Shown: in pieces, positions 53,278 through 61,154 of the stretch | How positions within the stretch are numbered: the stretch's first letter is position 1 | Layout: each line of letters starts with the position of its first letter | Notes under the pieces: generated by a model | What the model saw: the letters and a program-made list of their open reading frames with translations, nothing else | What the model was told of the DNA's origin: nothing | The model's database searches: none | DNA from: Diaphorobacter limosus | GTDB lineage: Bacteria; Pseudomonadota; Gammaproteobacteria; Burkholderiales; Burkholderiaceae_C | Length of the DNA stretch: 64,000 bases | Direction of reading: 5' to 3' | Assembly: GCF_033100095.1 (NCBI RefSeq) | Contig: NZ_CP136921.1 | Span: 2,512,501 to 2,576,500 of the forward strand | Position numbers and translations under genes: made by a program

Positions 53278-53948
53278 CCTTGCGCGTGGGTGGGCTGACC
53301 CGGCTCACCACCATCGACTTCCCCGGCCGCCTGGCGGCCGTGGTGTTCTGCCAGGGCTGCCCCTGGCGCTGCGGTTATTGCCACAACCCGGAGCTTCTCG
53401 ACGCCAGTGCGGGCGGCGCCATCGCCTGGGAGTCGGTGCTGGCCTTTTTGCACGGCCGCCGCGGCCTGCTCGACGGCGTGGTTTTCTCTGGCGGCGAGCC
53501 GCTGGCGCAGTCCGCCCTGCCCCAAGCCCTGGCCCAGGTGCGCGCCATGGGCTTTGCCACGGCCCTGCACACCGGCGGCATGTACCCGGATCGCCTGGCC
53601 GCCGTTCTGCCACTGCTCGACTGGGTGGGCCTGGACATCAAGGGCCCACAGGCCGGCTACGACGCCATCACGCGCACGCCGGGCAGCGGCGCGCGCGCCT
53701 GGCAGTCGCTGCAGCTGCTGCTGGCCAGCGGCGTGGACTACGAATGCCGCACCACCTGGCATGAGGGGTTGTTCGACACCCCGGGCCTGCTGGGGCTGGC
53801 CGAGCAGCTGGCGCGTGCCGGCGTGGTGCATTGGGCACTGCAGGAATGCCGTACACCGGACGGCCCACCGACCTGGGGGCTGACACCCGCGCAACAGACC
53901 CTGTTACAGGCGCAGTTTCCGGGCTTTGTGCTGCGGAGCGGCCTGTAG
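53274..53948 (+). CDS. nrdG: Anaerobic ribonucleotide reductase activating protein (radical SAM)
   Basis: A 224-residue radical-SAM activase. The cluster motif CQGCPWRCGYC contains CX3CX2C (Cys in CPWRCGYC), followed by the LDGVVFSGGEPL SAM-binding segment and GLDIKGP. It should use S-adenosylmethionine to form the glycyl radical on the preceding gene's product. Its ATG overlaps the TGA of that gene (53274-53277), so the pair is coupled. It is intact although its partner nrdD is broken. Confidence 0.9.
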   Translation: MTLRVGGLTRLTTIDFPGRLAAVVFCQGCPWRCGYCHNPELLDASAGGAIAWESVLAFLHGRRGLLDGVVFSGGEPLAQSALPQALAQVRAMGFATALHTGGMYPDRLAAVLPLLDWVGLDIKGPQAGYDAITRTPGSGARAWQSLQLLLASGVDYECRTTWHEGLFDTPGLLGLAEQLARAGVVHWALQECRTPDGPPTWGLTPAQQTLLQAQFPGFVLRSGL

Positions 53949-53957
53949 GGATTCTCT

Positions 53958-53985
53958 TGACATCTGGTCAGCTTGGCCTAAATAT
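53958..53985 (+). promoter_or_regulatory. Sigma-70 promoter of the Phd-like module
   Basis: TTGACA (53958-53963) and TAAATA (53980-53985) are 16 bases apart. They lie 44-70 bases before the ATG. Confidence 0.7.
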
Positions 53986-54014
53986 CAAGGCCTGACCTGA
54001 CCAGATTGACCAGA
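53965..54014. promoter_or_regulatory. Operator-like inverted repeats around the promoter
   Basis: CTGGTCAG (53965-53972) and its exact inverse CTGACCAG (53998-54005) flank the -10 box; a third half-site TTGACCAG follows at 54007-54014. Such repeats are usual for autoregulating antitoxins. Confidence 0.65.
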
Positions 54015-54028
54015 CCCGGAGCCGCCCC

Positions 54029-54397
54029 ATGTCCACCGCCCTGAAGTCCCCCGAGAGCGCCCGCATCGATATCTTCACCCAGGCGGTGGAGAGCCTGGCG
54101 CGCAAGCTGGGCGTGGCAGCCAGCGAAACGCCCATGCCCATTTCCAAGTTCAAGTCCGACTACAGCGGGCTGCTGCGCGATGCCCGGGCCGGCCAGCTGC
54201 AACAGATCTCGCGCGGCGGCGAGCGCTACCTGGTGCTGAGCGAGGCGCAGGTCATCGCCATGGAACGCTCCAGCAGCCAGCAGCGCAGCCTGGCGGACAC
54301 GCTGGCCTCGGTGCAGGCGCCGTCCGGTGCGCTCGATGCCGGCGCCGCCCTGCTGCCCGGCGAGCGGCACGATCCGTTCACCCTGCCCCGGGCCTGA
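54029..54397 (+). CDS. Phd/YefM-like antitoxin-type protein
   Basis: A 122-residue protein. The central part PISKFKSDYSGLLRDARAGQLQQISRGGERYLVLSEAQVIAME has the Phd/YefM arrangement: a short strand, a helix with an arginine-rich end, and a beta hairpin for DNA binding. The C-terminal third (SLADTLASVQAP... LLPGERHDPFTLPRA) is the disordered part that would wrap the partner. The promoter region carries inverted repeats suited to self-repression. A 100-bp palindromic element separates it from the VapC-like gene, so the original operon may have been spread apart. Confidence 0.72.
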   Translation: MSTALKSPESARIDIFTQAVESLARKLGVAASETPMPISKFKSDYSGLLRDARAGQLQQISRGGERYLVLSEAQVIAMERSSSQQRSLADTLASVQAPSGALDAGAALLPGERHDPFTLPRA

Positions 54398-54499
54398 TTC
54401 CGCTTCCAAATCATTCGTGTCTAGGCGCGAAGCCGCAGGCAGTGCTGTAGCACGACAAGGCGAAGCAACAACGACACGGATGATCTAGAAATGGAATGA
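54398..54499. repeat. MITE-like 100-bp palindrome, copy 1
   Basis: Imperfect terminal inverted repeats (ATTCCGCTTCCAAATCATTC and the inverse of ATTCCATTTCTAGATCATCC) enclose GGCGCGAAGCCGCAGGCAGT and GCACGACAAGGCGAAGCAAC. A second copy with the same layout is at 57596-57699. It contains no gene and has inserted between the Phd-like and VapC-like genes. Confidence 0.8.
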
Positions 54500-54500
54500 C

Positions 54501-54959
54501 ATGGCGCGCCCCAACCGTTACCTACTCGGCCCGCAGCTGCTGCTGGGCCTGTGCGGCAAGCAGGCCCGCGCCGTGCAATGGGCGGCCACGGTGCAGGATG
54601 GTGAATGCGTGCTCAGCCGCCTGGCGATCGCCATCGCCCGCTCGGTCATCAACAGCGGGGCCCGCTCCGAGGTGCAGCGCCAGGACTGGCACCAGGCGCT
54701 GGCCGCCACCGTCTCGCGCATGGAGGCCGGCGGGGCCACCCTGGTCGATCTGAACGAGACCGTGCTCGAGCGCTTTCACGAATACCGCACCCATGCCCCG
54801 CTGGACTTCAAGACGCCCAAGGGCCGCGCGCCGCTGGCCCAGGACGTGCGCCTGTTGATCACCACCGCCGCCGTCATGGATCTGGTCTATGCCGAGTATG
54901 ACGACCTCTACATGGAGCAGCTGCGCAGCGGCACCAATGTCAGGGTGCAGGCACTGTGA
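54501..54959 (+). CDS. VapC-like PIN-domain protein without the usual catalytic acids
   Basis: A 152-residue protein whose spacing fits VapC toxins: YLLGPQLLLGLCGKQARAVQWAATVQDGECVLSRLAIAIARSVIN at the N-terminus and a C-terminal APLAQDVRLLITTAAVMDLVYAEYDDLYM. In active VapC the first strand ends in DTN and the second helix has Glu; here these read GPQ and AIARS. One Asp (in AQDV) remains. It is therefore probably inactive as a ribonuclease and may serve as a partner or sensor. Its end overlaps the patatin start (GTGA at 54956-54959). The family assignment is an inference from pattern, not from close matches. Confidence 0.55.
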   Translation: MARPNRYLLGPQLLLGLCGKQARAVQWAATVQDGECVLSRLAIAIARSVINSGARSEVQRQDWHQALAATVSRMEAGGATLVDLNETVLERFHEYRTHAPLDFKTPKGRAPLAQDVRLLITTAAVMDLVYAEYDDLYMEQLRSGTNVRVQAL

Positions 54960-55960
54960 GCGCGCCGGAAGACGAGCCCTTCACCCTGCCGGCCGGCCTG
55001 CCGCGCGCCGCGCCCGGCCGCGTGCGCGTGCTGAGCCTGTCGGGCGGCGGCTACCGAGGCCTGTTCACGGCGGCGCTGATCCGGGCACTGGAGGCCAGGC
55101 TCGGCCCCGACCCTGCCCGGCCCACGCCTTTTGGGCAGCGCTTTGACTTGATCGCCGGCACCTCGATAGGCGGCATCCTGGCCACGGCCCTGAGCTGCAG
55201 GGCCACGGGCGCCGCCCTGCAGGCACTGCTGCAGCGGCGCGGCAGCAGCATCTTCCCACCCATGCGCCTGCGTGGCCTGCGCAAGCTGCTGGGACGCGCG
55301 CCCTACGACCCGCAGCGCCTGCGCAGCGCCATCTGCGAGCTGCTGCCCGACGCAGAACAGCAATTGCTGGGCGAACATGCACCCGCCCTGCTGCTGACCA
55401 CCGTGAACTGGACCACCTCCAAGCTGCAGCTGCTGGGCAGCCGGCCCACCCTTGGGCAGCGCGACCAGCTGGGCCTGACGCTGATGGACGCCATGCTGGC
55501 CACCTCGGCGGCGCCGGCGCATTTTCCGGTGCACAGCTTCCAGCACCACCGCTTCGTCGATGGCGGCCTGGCGGCCAACGCGCCCGACCTGCACGCGCTG
55601 CAATGCGCGCAGCAGATGTACCCGGGCGCCGAAGTGCACATGCTCAGCATAGGCACGGCCAACCCGCTGCACGGCCGCGACCCATCGGCCGTGCCGGGGC
55701 GCGGCCTGATGTGGGCCGGCCCGGTGATAGAACTCGTCACCAGCGCCCAGGAGATGCTGGCCGTGCAGGAATGCGCCGCCCGCATGGGAACGCACCGCTA
55801 CCTGCGGCTGAACATGCCGCCCAGCAGCGCACAGCAAAAGCAGCTGGACTTTGACGTGGCCGACCAGACCAGCACCGATCTGCTGCTGTCGCTGGCAGAT
55901 GACTGCCTGGCATCGTTGCAGCCGGCCGACTGGCACCGGCTCAAGGCCATCGTCGGCTAG
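54956..55960 (+). CDS. Patatin-like phospholipase (CapV-like)
   Basis: A 334-residue patatin. The glycine-rich oxyanion motif SGGGYRG (29-35), the nucleophile Ser70 in AGTSIGG and the catalytic Asp202 in DGGLAANAP form a complete Ser-Asp dyad. It would hydrolyse membrane phospholipids. The motif pattern resembles CapV effectors of CBASS, but no cyclic-nucleotide synthase is nearby. The GTG start lies within the last codons of the VapC-like gene, so both are made together. An abortive-infection or growth-arrest effector held by its upstream neighbours is a reasonable hypothesis. Confidence 0.85.
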   Translation: MSAPEDEPFTLPAGLPRAAPGRVRVLSLSGGGYRGLFTAALIRALEARLGPDPARPTPFGQRFDLIAGTSIGGILATALSCRATGAALQALLQRRGSSIFPPMRLRGLRKLLGRAPYDPQRLRSAICELLPDAEQQLLGEHAPALLLTTVNWTTSKLQLLGSRPTLGQRDQLGLTLMDAMLATSAAPAHFPVHSFQHHRFVDGGLAANAPDLHALQCAQQMYPGAEVHMLSIGTANPLHGRDPSAVPGRGLMWAGPVIELVTSAQEMLAVQECAARMGTHRYLRLNMPPSSAQQKQLDFDVADQTSTDLLLSLADDCLASLQPADWHRLKAIVG

Positions 55961-55977
55961 CCGGGACTCCTGCGCGC

Positions 55978-56566
55978 TCAGGGGTGGGCGCTGGCGCTCT
56001 TCTCCAGCCGCACATCCTCGTACAAGACCTGCAGCGGAAGTTGCAGCCCCACGCTGGCCAGTTCCACCTGCTGCGCCGCGGTGTCGAAGGGGTAGAGCAC
56101 CCAGCGCCCGGTTTCGTCGCGGCGAAACAGGTCCGCGCTCAGGCGCTCGCTGTCGATGAGCAGGTACTCACTCAGACTGGGCAGCTTGCGGTAGGCAGCA
56201 AACTTTGCGCCGCGGTCATAGGCGCTGGTGAAGGGCGAAAGCACCTCCACGACCAGGCTGGGGGCGCTTTTGTATTGACCCTGCTCGCGGTCGGCGGCGG
56301 CCCAGGTGACGAACACGTCGGGGTAGAAGAAGGCGTTACTTTCCTCGGCGCAGCTTTATGTCAGTGATGAACTCGCTGCAGGGGCCGCCACGCAGATGCT
56401 GGCGCAGGGCCATGGCGACATTCAGGGCAATGGTCACACGGGCGTCCGAGGCCCCAGCCACGGCGAACACCTCGCCATCCAGATATTGGTGCTTCTCGGC
56501 CTGACCCTCTTCCCAATCCAGGAAGGTCTGGGCATCACAGCGCGGCTGGGCTGCAGGCAAGGCCAT
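55978..56566 (-). pseudogene. Uma2 family endonuclease, frameshifted
   Basis: Two adjoining frames together make a Uma2 (DUF820) protein of about 190 residues. The first part (from 56566) reads FLDWEEGQAEKHQYLDGEVFAVAGAS and ends IKLRRGK at a stop; the second part continues in another frame as EESNAFFYPDVF, then SAPSLVVEVLSPFTSAYDRGAKFAAYRKLPSLSEYLLID with the PD-(D/E)xK-like residues. The shift lies near 56328-56340, where one base too many or two too few follow AAGCTGCGC. It converges on the patatin gene. A sequencing error is possible. Confidence 0.8.
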
Positions 56567-56668
56567 GATTGGCTCCTCGATGTACCGCATTGCAGCACAG
56601 CTTCATTCAGGCGTACACCACGGGCGGCGCATCGGCGCCATCGGGCAGCTCCGTGCACCCCCAGGGTC

Positions 56669-56688
56669 GTCGGAAAATTTTACACATC
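56669..56688 (+). promoter_or_regulatory. Conserved upstream box of PEP-CTERM genes
   Basis: GTCGGAAAATTTTACACATC, matching the box at 20523-20542 in 18 of 20 positions. It lies 49 bases before the sigma-54 promoter. Confidence 0.65.
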
Positions 56689-56736
56689 GACCACGGAAAA
56701 TTAAAAACACCCCTATAAATCAACGCGTTACATGAA

Positions 56737-56752
56737 TGGCACAAAAAATGCT
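56737..56752 (+). promoter_or_regulatory. Sigma-54 promoter of the second PEP-CTERM gene
   Basis: TGGCACAAAAAATGCT; GG and GC separated by ten bases; the gene starts about 35 bases downstream. Confidence 0.78.
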
Positions 56753-56787
56753 TTACTTGGTCGATCTTATTCACCCGGATGGTTACC

Positions 56788-57534
56788 ATGAAATCTCTGC
56801 TCATCGCGACCCTGTCCAGCCTCTCCTGTCTGGCTGCGCTTGCCGCCCCCATCACGCTGACCGGTACTGTGCGTGACTTCAATGCTGACGGGGTGAATTT
56901 TGAAGGCAGCGGCGGCTCTGGCACGGGCTATGTCAACACTACCCTGAGCGGTTCATCGCCGACCCTGACGGCACTGGGAAGCAGCCAGATCAGCAACAGC
57001 GGCCCCGGGGCATTCAGCAATTGGTACACCAAGACCACCGACAGCATGTCTTATTCGCTGACGCTGAACGAGACATCTCCAGGCAGCGGCATCTATCAGT
57101 ACAGCAACAGCAACTTCTTCCCCATCGACGGTGCACTGCTGGGCAACCAGGGCCGCTCGCACAACTACCACTTTACGTACAACATCTCCTCGGTATTCAG
57201 TTATGTCCAAGGCACCGGCCAGACCTTCACGTTCACCGGGGATGATGACGTCTGGGTGTTTTTCGACCACAAACTCGGCATTGACCTGGGAGGTGTTCAT
57301 GCCGCCCAAAGTCAAACGGTGAACCTCGATACGTTGATGGCCGGCAAGACCTCCGGCGACTACAGCTTTGATTTCTTCTTCGCCGAACGACACACCACAC
57401 AATCGAACCTGATGATTACGACATCGCTGGTTTTGAAGTCGCCCCCGACCAACGTGCCCGAACCTGGTTCGTTGGCCTTGATGGGTCTTTCCATGGTTGG
57501 CCTGGCCTTTGTCCGTCGCCGCAAGACGGCTTGA
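56788..57534 (+). CDS. PEP-CTERM protein with fibro-slime-like domain
   Basis: A 248-residue exported protein. Signal peptide (KSLLIATLSSLSCLAALAA), then a domain like fibro-slime / PA14-related modules with FTGDDDVWVFFDHKLGIDLGGVH and VNLDTL, then DYSFDFFFAERHTTQSN, and the C-terminal sorting signal VPEPGSLALMGLSMVGLAF plus RRRK. It should be secreted and processed by an exosortase and may bind sugars in the matrix. GGATGG provides a weak ribosome site for the ATG at 56788; another ATG lies at 56779. It shares its promoter type with the PEP-CTERM gene at 20688. Confidence 0.86.
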   Translation: MKSLLIATLSSLSCLAALAAPITLTGTVRDFNADGVNFEGSGGSGTGYVNTTLSGSSPTLTALGSSQISNSGPGAFSNWYTKTTDSMSYSLTLNETSPGSGIYQYSNSNFFPIDGALLGNQGRSHNYHFTYNISSVFSYVQGTGQTFTFTGDDDVWVFFDHKLGIDLGGVHAAQSQTVNLDTLMAGKTSGDYSFDFFFAERHTTQSNLMITTSLVLKSPPTNVPEPGSLALMGLSMVGLAFVRRRKTA

Positions 57535-57595
57535 TTGATTCCTACCCCAACCACGCAGCGGCGCCTTTGGGCGCCGTTGTCGTATGCGGGCGCAT

Positions 57596-57699
57596 CGCCA
57601 TTCCGTTTCCAAAACATTCGTGTCCAGGCGCGAAGCCGCAGGCAGTGCTGTCGCACGACAAGGCGAAGCAACAATGACACGAGTGATTTAGAGATGGAG
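57596..57699. repeat. MITE-like 100-bp palindrome, copy 2
   Basis: Same element as 54398-54499 with a few substitutions: GGCGCGAAGCCGCAGGCAGT, GCACGACAAGGCGAAGCAAC and flanking inverted ends. It lies between the convergent PEP-CTERM and recQ genes. Confidence 0.8.
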
Positions 57700-57726
57700 T
57701 CGCATCTGCTACTTGGCACCGCTGCG

Positions 57727-59583
57727 CTATGCCCCGCACACGCGCAGCACCTCGTCCCCGTAGGCCTCCAGCTTCTTCGCCCCCATGCCGCTGATGCCCT
57801 CCAGCTCGCCCAGGCTGGCCGGGTTGCGTTCGGCAATCGCCGCCAGCGTGGCGTCGTGGAAGATCACGTAGGCCGGCAGGTTGTGCGCGCGCGCCACCTC
57901 GGCGCGCCAGGCCTTGAGGTTGATGAAGCGCACCTGGGCGTCCGGCCCCAGTTCGGCAGCGGCGGCGCTGGGTTGGCCGGCGCGGCGTTTGGATTTGGGT
58001 GCGGCCTTGGCCTGGGCCTCGCGCAGCTGGACCTGCTGCTCACCGCGCAGCACGGCGCGCGAGCCGGGCGTGAGCGTCAGCGTGTCGAAGCTGTGGCCAC
58101 CCTCGGTCGCCACGCGGTGCACGCCTACCGCCCCCAGCGCCAGCAGCTGGCGCAGCACGCCACGCAGCTGTTGCTCTGAATACTGCGCGCCCAGGTTGAA
58201 GGTGGACAGCTGGTCGTGGCCAAACTGCCGCACCTTGTCCGTGGCCTTGCCGCGCACAATGTCCATCAAATGGCCGACGCCAAAGGTCAGGCGGCTCACC
58301 TCGTGCACGCGGTAGATGGTGGACAGGAGCTTCCTCGCCGCGTCCGTGCCGTCCCATACCGCGGGCGGGTTCAGGCAGTTGTCGCAGTTGCCGCAAGGCT
58401 GGGATTCTTCACCAAAGTAGGCCAGCAGCCGCTGGCGCCGGCAGTCCGTGGCCTCGGCCAGGGCCAGCAGGGCGTCGAGCTTGCCGCGCAGCACGGCCTT
58501 GAACTCCTCGGCCGCGTCGCCGTCGTCGATCATGCGGCGCTGGTTCACCACGTCCTGCAGGCCGTAAACCATCCAGGCGTCGGCGGCCAGGCCGTCGCGC
58601 CCGGCGCGGCCGGTCTCCTGGTAGTAGCCCTCGATGTTTTTCGGCATGTCCACATGGGCGACGAAGCGCACGTCGGGCTTGTCTATGCCCATACCGAAGG
58701 CAATTGTGGCCACCATGACGATGCCGTCCTCGCGCAGGAAGCGGTCCTGGTGCATCTGGCGCAGGTCCGCCGGCAGGCCGGCGTGGTACGGCAGGGCGTT
58801 GATGCCGCCGTCCTGCAGCGCCTGGGCCATTTCCTCCACGCGCTTGCGCGACTGGCAATAGACGACGCCGGCGTCGCCCAGGTGCTCGCGCGTGATGAAG
58901 CGCAGGAGCTGGGCCAGCGGCTCCTTCTTTTCCTCGATGCGATAGCGGATGTTGGGCCGGTCGAAGCTGCTGACGAACTGGCGCGCGTCGGAAAGCTGCA
59001 GGCCGGCAACGATGTCGGCGCGCGTCAGGCCGTCGGCCGTGGCGGTGAGGGCGATGCGCGGCACGCCGGGGTAACGGTCGTGCAGCAGATTCAGCTGGCG
59101 ATACTCGGGCCGGAAGTCGTGGCCCCACTGGCTCACGCAATGCGCCTCGTCAATGGCGAACAGGCTCAGTTGCCCGCGCGCGTGCAGCTCGTCCAGCAGG
59201 CCGATGAAACGCTCCGTGGTCACCCGCTCGGGCGCGGCGTAAAGCAGCGTGATCTCGCCGCGCGAGAGGCGCCGCTCGACGTGAAGGGTCTGCTGCCAGT
59301 CCAGCGTGGAGTTGAGAAAGGCCGCCTCGACCCCGGCCTCGTGCAGCGCGCCCACCTGGTCGTGCATGAGGGCGATCAGGGGCGAAACCACCACCGTCAC
59401 GCCATGGCCCGCATCGCGCCGCACGATGGCCGGCACCTGGTAGCACAGGCTCTTGCCGCCGCCCGTGGGCATGAGCACGAGTGCGTCGCCGCCCGCGATC
59501 ACATGTTCGATGATGGCCTGCTGCGGGCCACGGAACTGCTCGTAGCCGAAGACGTCATGCAGGACGAAATGCGCGGGGGACAA
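57727..59583 (-). CDS. recQ: ATP-dependent DNA helicase RecQ
   Basis: A 618-residue superfamily 2 helicase that unwinds DNA 3' to 5' in recombination and fork repair. Motif I is [16 protein letters not shown], motif II DEAHC, motif [13 protein letters not shown]; the RQC zinc site is formed by [22 protein letters not shown]; a C-terminal HRDC domain ([24 protein letters not shown]) completes the RecQ layout. It begins with TTG. It is transcribed alone, with a host palindrome just upstream (59600-59634). Confidence 0.94.
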   Translation of the reverse strand: MSPAHFVLHDVFGYEQFRGPQQAIIEHVIAGGDALVLMPTGGGKSLCYQVPAIVRRDAGHGVTVVVSPLIALMHDQVGALHEAGVEAAFLNSTLDWQQTLHVERRLSRGEITLLYAAPERVTTERFIGLLDELHARGQLSLFAIDEAHCVSQWGHDFRPEYRQLNLLHDRYPGVPRIALTATADGLTRADIVAGLQLSDARQFVSSFDRPNIRYRIEEKKEPLAQLLRFITREHLGDAGVVYCQSRKRVEEMAQALQDGGINALPYHAGLPADLRQMHQDRFLREDGIVMVATIAFGMGIDKPDVRFVAHVDMPKNIEGYYQETGRAGRDGLAADAWMVYGLQDVVNQRRMIDDGDAAEEFKAVLRGKLDALLALAEATDCRRQRLLAYFGEESQPCGNCDNCLNPPAVWDGTDAARKLLSTIYRVHEVSRLTFGVGHLMDIVRGKATDKVRQFGHDQLSTFNLGAQYSEQQLRGVLRQLLALGAVGVHRVATEGGHSFDTLTLTPGSRAVLRGEQQVQLREAQAKAAPKSKRRAGQPSAAAAELGPDAQVRFINLKAWRAEVARAHNLPAYVIFHDATLAAIAERNPASLGELEGISGMGAKKLEAYGDEVLRVCGA

Positions 59584-59798
59584 ACCGGAAAACTCTCTTT
59601 TTAATAGCTATCAGCGCTTGATGGATAAGCGCAAAGTGCTTATTTGACTCAAATTCCGCAACAACGGGCAACGGGCGCCTATTGTGCGCCCGGTCAATCA
59701 TTTGCAATGCCTATTGATCAGTCCGACGATTGAATTGGACATGAATGATTGATCGGCGCAAGATGCCGCGCACAACCATACCCATATAGGAGACATGT

Positions 59799-60761
59799 AT
59801 GCAGACTCTGCTGCGCGGCACCCTCGCCGCTGCCCTGGCCTTCAGCGCCACGGCGACCCTGGCCCAGGCCTATCCCGACAAGCCCGTGACCCTGGTCGTG
59901 CCCTTTGCAGCCGGCAGCGGCACGGACTCGGTGGCGCGTGCCGTGGCCTCGGGCCTGGCGGCGCGGCTCAAGCAGCCGGTCATCGTGGACAACAAGCCCG
60001 GCGCCAGCGCCCAGGTGGCAGCGCAGTATGTGGCCAAGGCCAAGCCCGACGGCTACACGCTGTTCATGACCACCAACACCTCGCATTCGGCCAACCCGGC
60101 GCTGTACAAGAGCCTGAAGTACGACCCGATCAAGGACTTCACGCCCGTGGCGCGCGTGGGCGAGCTGCCCTTCGCGCTGGCCGTGAACCCCGCCGTCCCC
60201 GCCAAGACCCTGGCCGAACTGCTGGACTACGCGCGCGCCAACCCGGGCAAACTGAGCTACGCCACGCCCAACAGCACATCGCTGGTGGCCATGGAGAGCA
60301 TCAAGCACATCGCCAAGATCGACGTGCTGGGCGTGCCCTACAAGTCCAGCCCCCAGGCCATGACCGACCTGGTGGGCGGCCAGGTGCAGATCTACGTGGC
60401 CGACCTGGGCTCCGGCATGGGCATGCTCAAGACCGACAAGGTGCGCGCGCTGGGCGTGACCACGGCCCAGCCCACGCCCATGCTGCCGGGCGTGCCGCCC
60501 ATAGGGCAGACGGTGAAGGGCTTTGACCTGACATCCTGGAACGGCATCTTCGGCCCCGCCGGCCTGCCGCAGCCCATGGTGCAGCGGCTGAACACCGAGC
60601 TGCAAGCCGTGCTGGCCGACAAAGACTTGCAGGACAAGCTGGCGCAAATCGGCTTTCAGGTCTGGCCCAGCAAGACGCCGGAGGAATTCACGCAGTACGT
60701 CGCCGGCCAGCTGACCCACTGGCGCACCCTGATCCAGCAGGCCGGCATACAACCCGAGTGA
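59799..60761 (+). CDS. Bug-family tripartite tricarboxylate transporter substrate-binding protein
   Basis: A 320-residue periplasmic receptor with signal peptide (TLLRGTLAAALAFSATATLAQA), YPDKPVTLVVPFAAGSGTDS, DNKPGASAQVAAQ, the VPYKSSPQAMTDLVGGQ loop and SWNGIFGPAGLP. AGGAG lies eight bases before the ATG. A cupin gene follows nine bases later and an acyl-CoA dehydrogenase gene is coupled to that, so this is a three-gene uptake-catabolism operon. It is the eighth Bug gene in the window. Confidence 0.87.
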   Translation: MQTLLRGTLAAALAFSATATLAQAYPDKPVTLVVPFAAGSGTDSVARAVASGLAARLKQPVIVDNKPGASAQVAAQYVAKAKPDGYTLFMTTNTSHSANPALYKSLKYDPIKDFTPVARVGELPFALAVNPAVPAKTLAELLDYARANPGKLSYATPNSTSLVAMESIKHIAKIDVLGVPYKSSPQAMTDLVGGQVQIYVADLGSGMGMLKTDKVRALGVTTAQPTPMLPGVPPIGQTVKGFDLTSWNGIFGPAGLPQPMVQRLNTELQAVLADKDLQDKLAQIGFQVWPSKTPEEFTQYVAGQLTHWRTLIQQAGIQPE

Positions 60762-60770
60762 GGCCACCCC

Positions 60771-61154
60771 ATGACCACATCCCGCTACCTGGTGCGCGCC
60801 GCCGGCGTGCCCAGCTACCAGCCCGCCAACCACGAGCACACCTTCAACCAGCGCCTGATCGGCCCCGAGACCGTCGGCGCGCGGCAGATGGAGGTGCTAC
60901 TGGGCACGCTGCACAAGGGCGGCGGCGCCCTGCCCCACGCCCACCCGGGCATAGAGCAGGCCTGCTACCTGCTGGAGGGCCAGGCCCGCGCCTCGGTCGA
61001 GGGCGAGGCCTTCGACATGCTGCCGGGCGACATGTGCTTCTTTCCGGCCGACCGCATGCACACCTTTACCGTCACCAGCGATACGCCCGTCAAGCTGCTG
61101 GTGATCTACAGCCCGCCCTATGGCGAATCGCCCGACAAGGTAATCCGACCATGA
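60771..61154 (+). CDS. Cupin-domain protein
   Basis: A 127-residue single-domain cupin. The metal-binding motif 1 is GGALPHAHPGIEQACYLLEGQARASVEG with two His and Glu, and motif 2 is PGDMCFFPADRMHTFTV with His. Such small cupins act as isomerases, dioxygenase-like enzymes or sensors; the sequence does not tell which. Its TGA overlaps the ATG of the acyl-CoA dehydrogenase gene (61151-61154). Placed between a receptor and a dehydrogenase, it may process the imported compound. Confidence 0.83.
   Translation: MTTSRYLVRAAGVPSYQPANHEHTFNQRLIGPETVGARQMEVLLGTLHKGGGALPHAHPGIEQACYLLEGQARASVEGEAFDMLPGDMCFFPADRMHTFTVTSDTPVKLLVIYSPPYGESPDKVIRP

Noticed and set aside
54029..55960. CBASS operon
   Set aside because: The patatin is CapV-like, but neither upstream gene has nucleotidyltransferase motifs, and no E1/E2/JAB or HORMA-type accessory gene is near.
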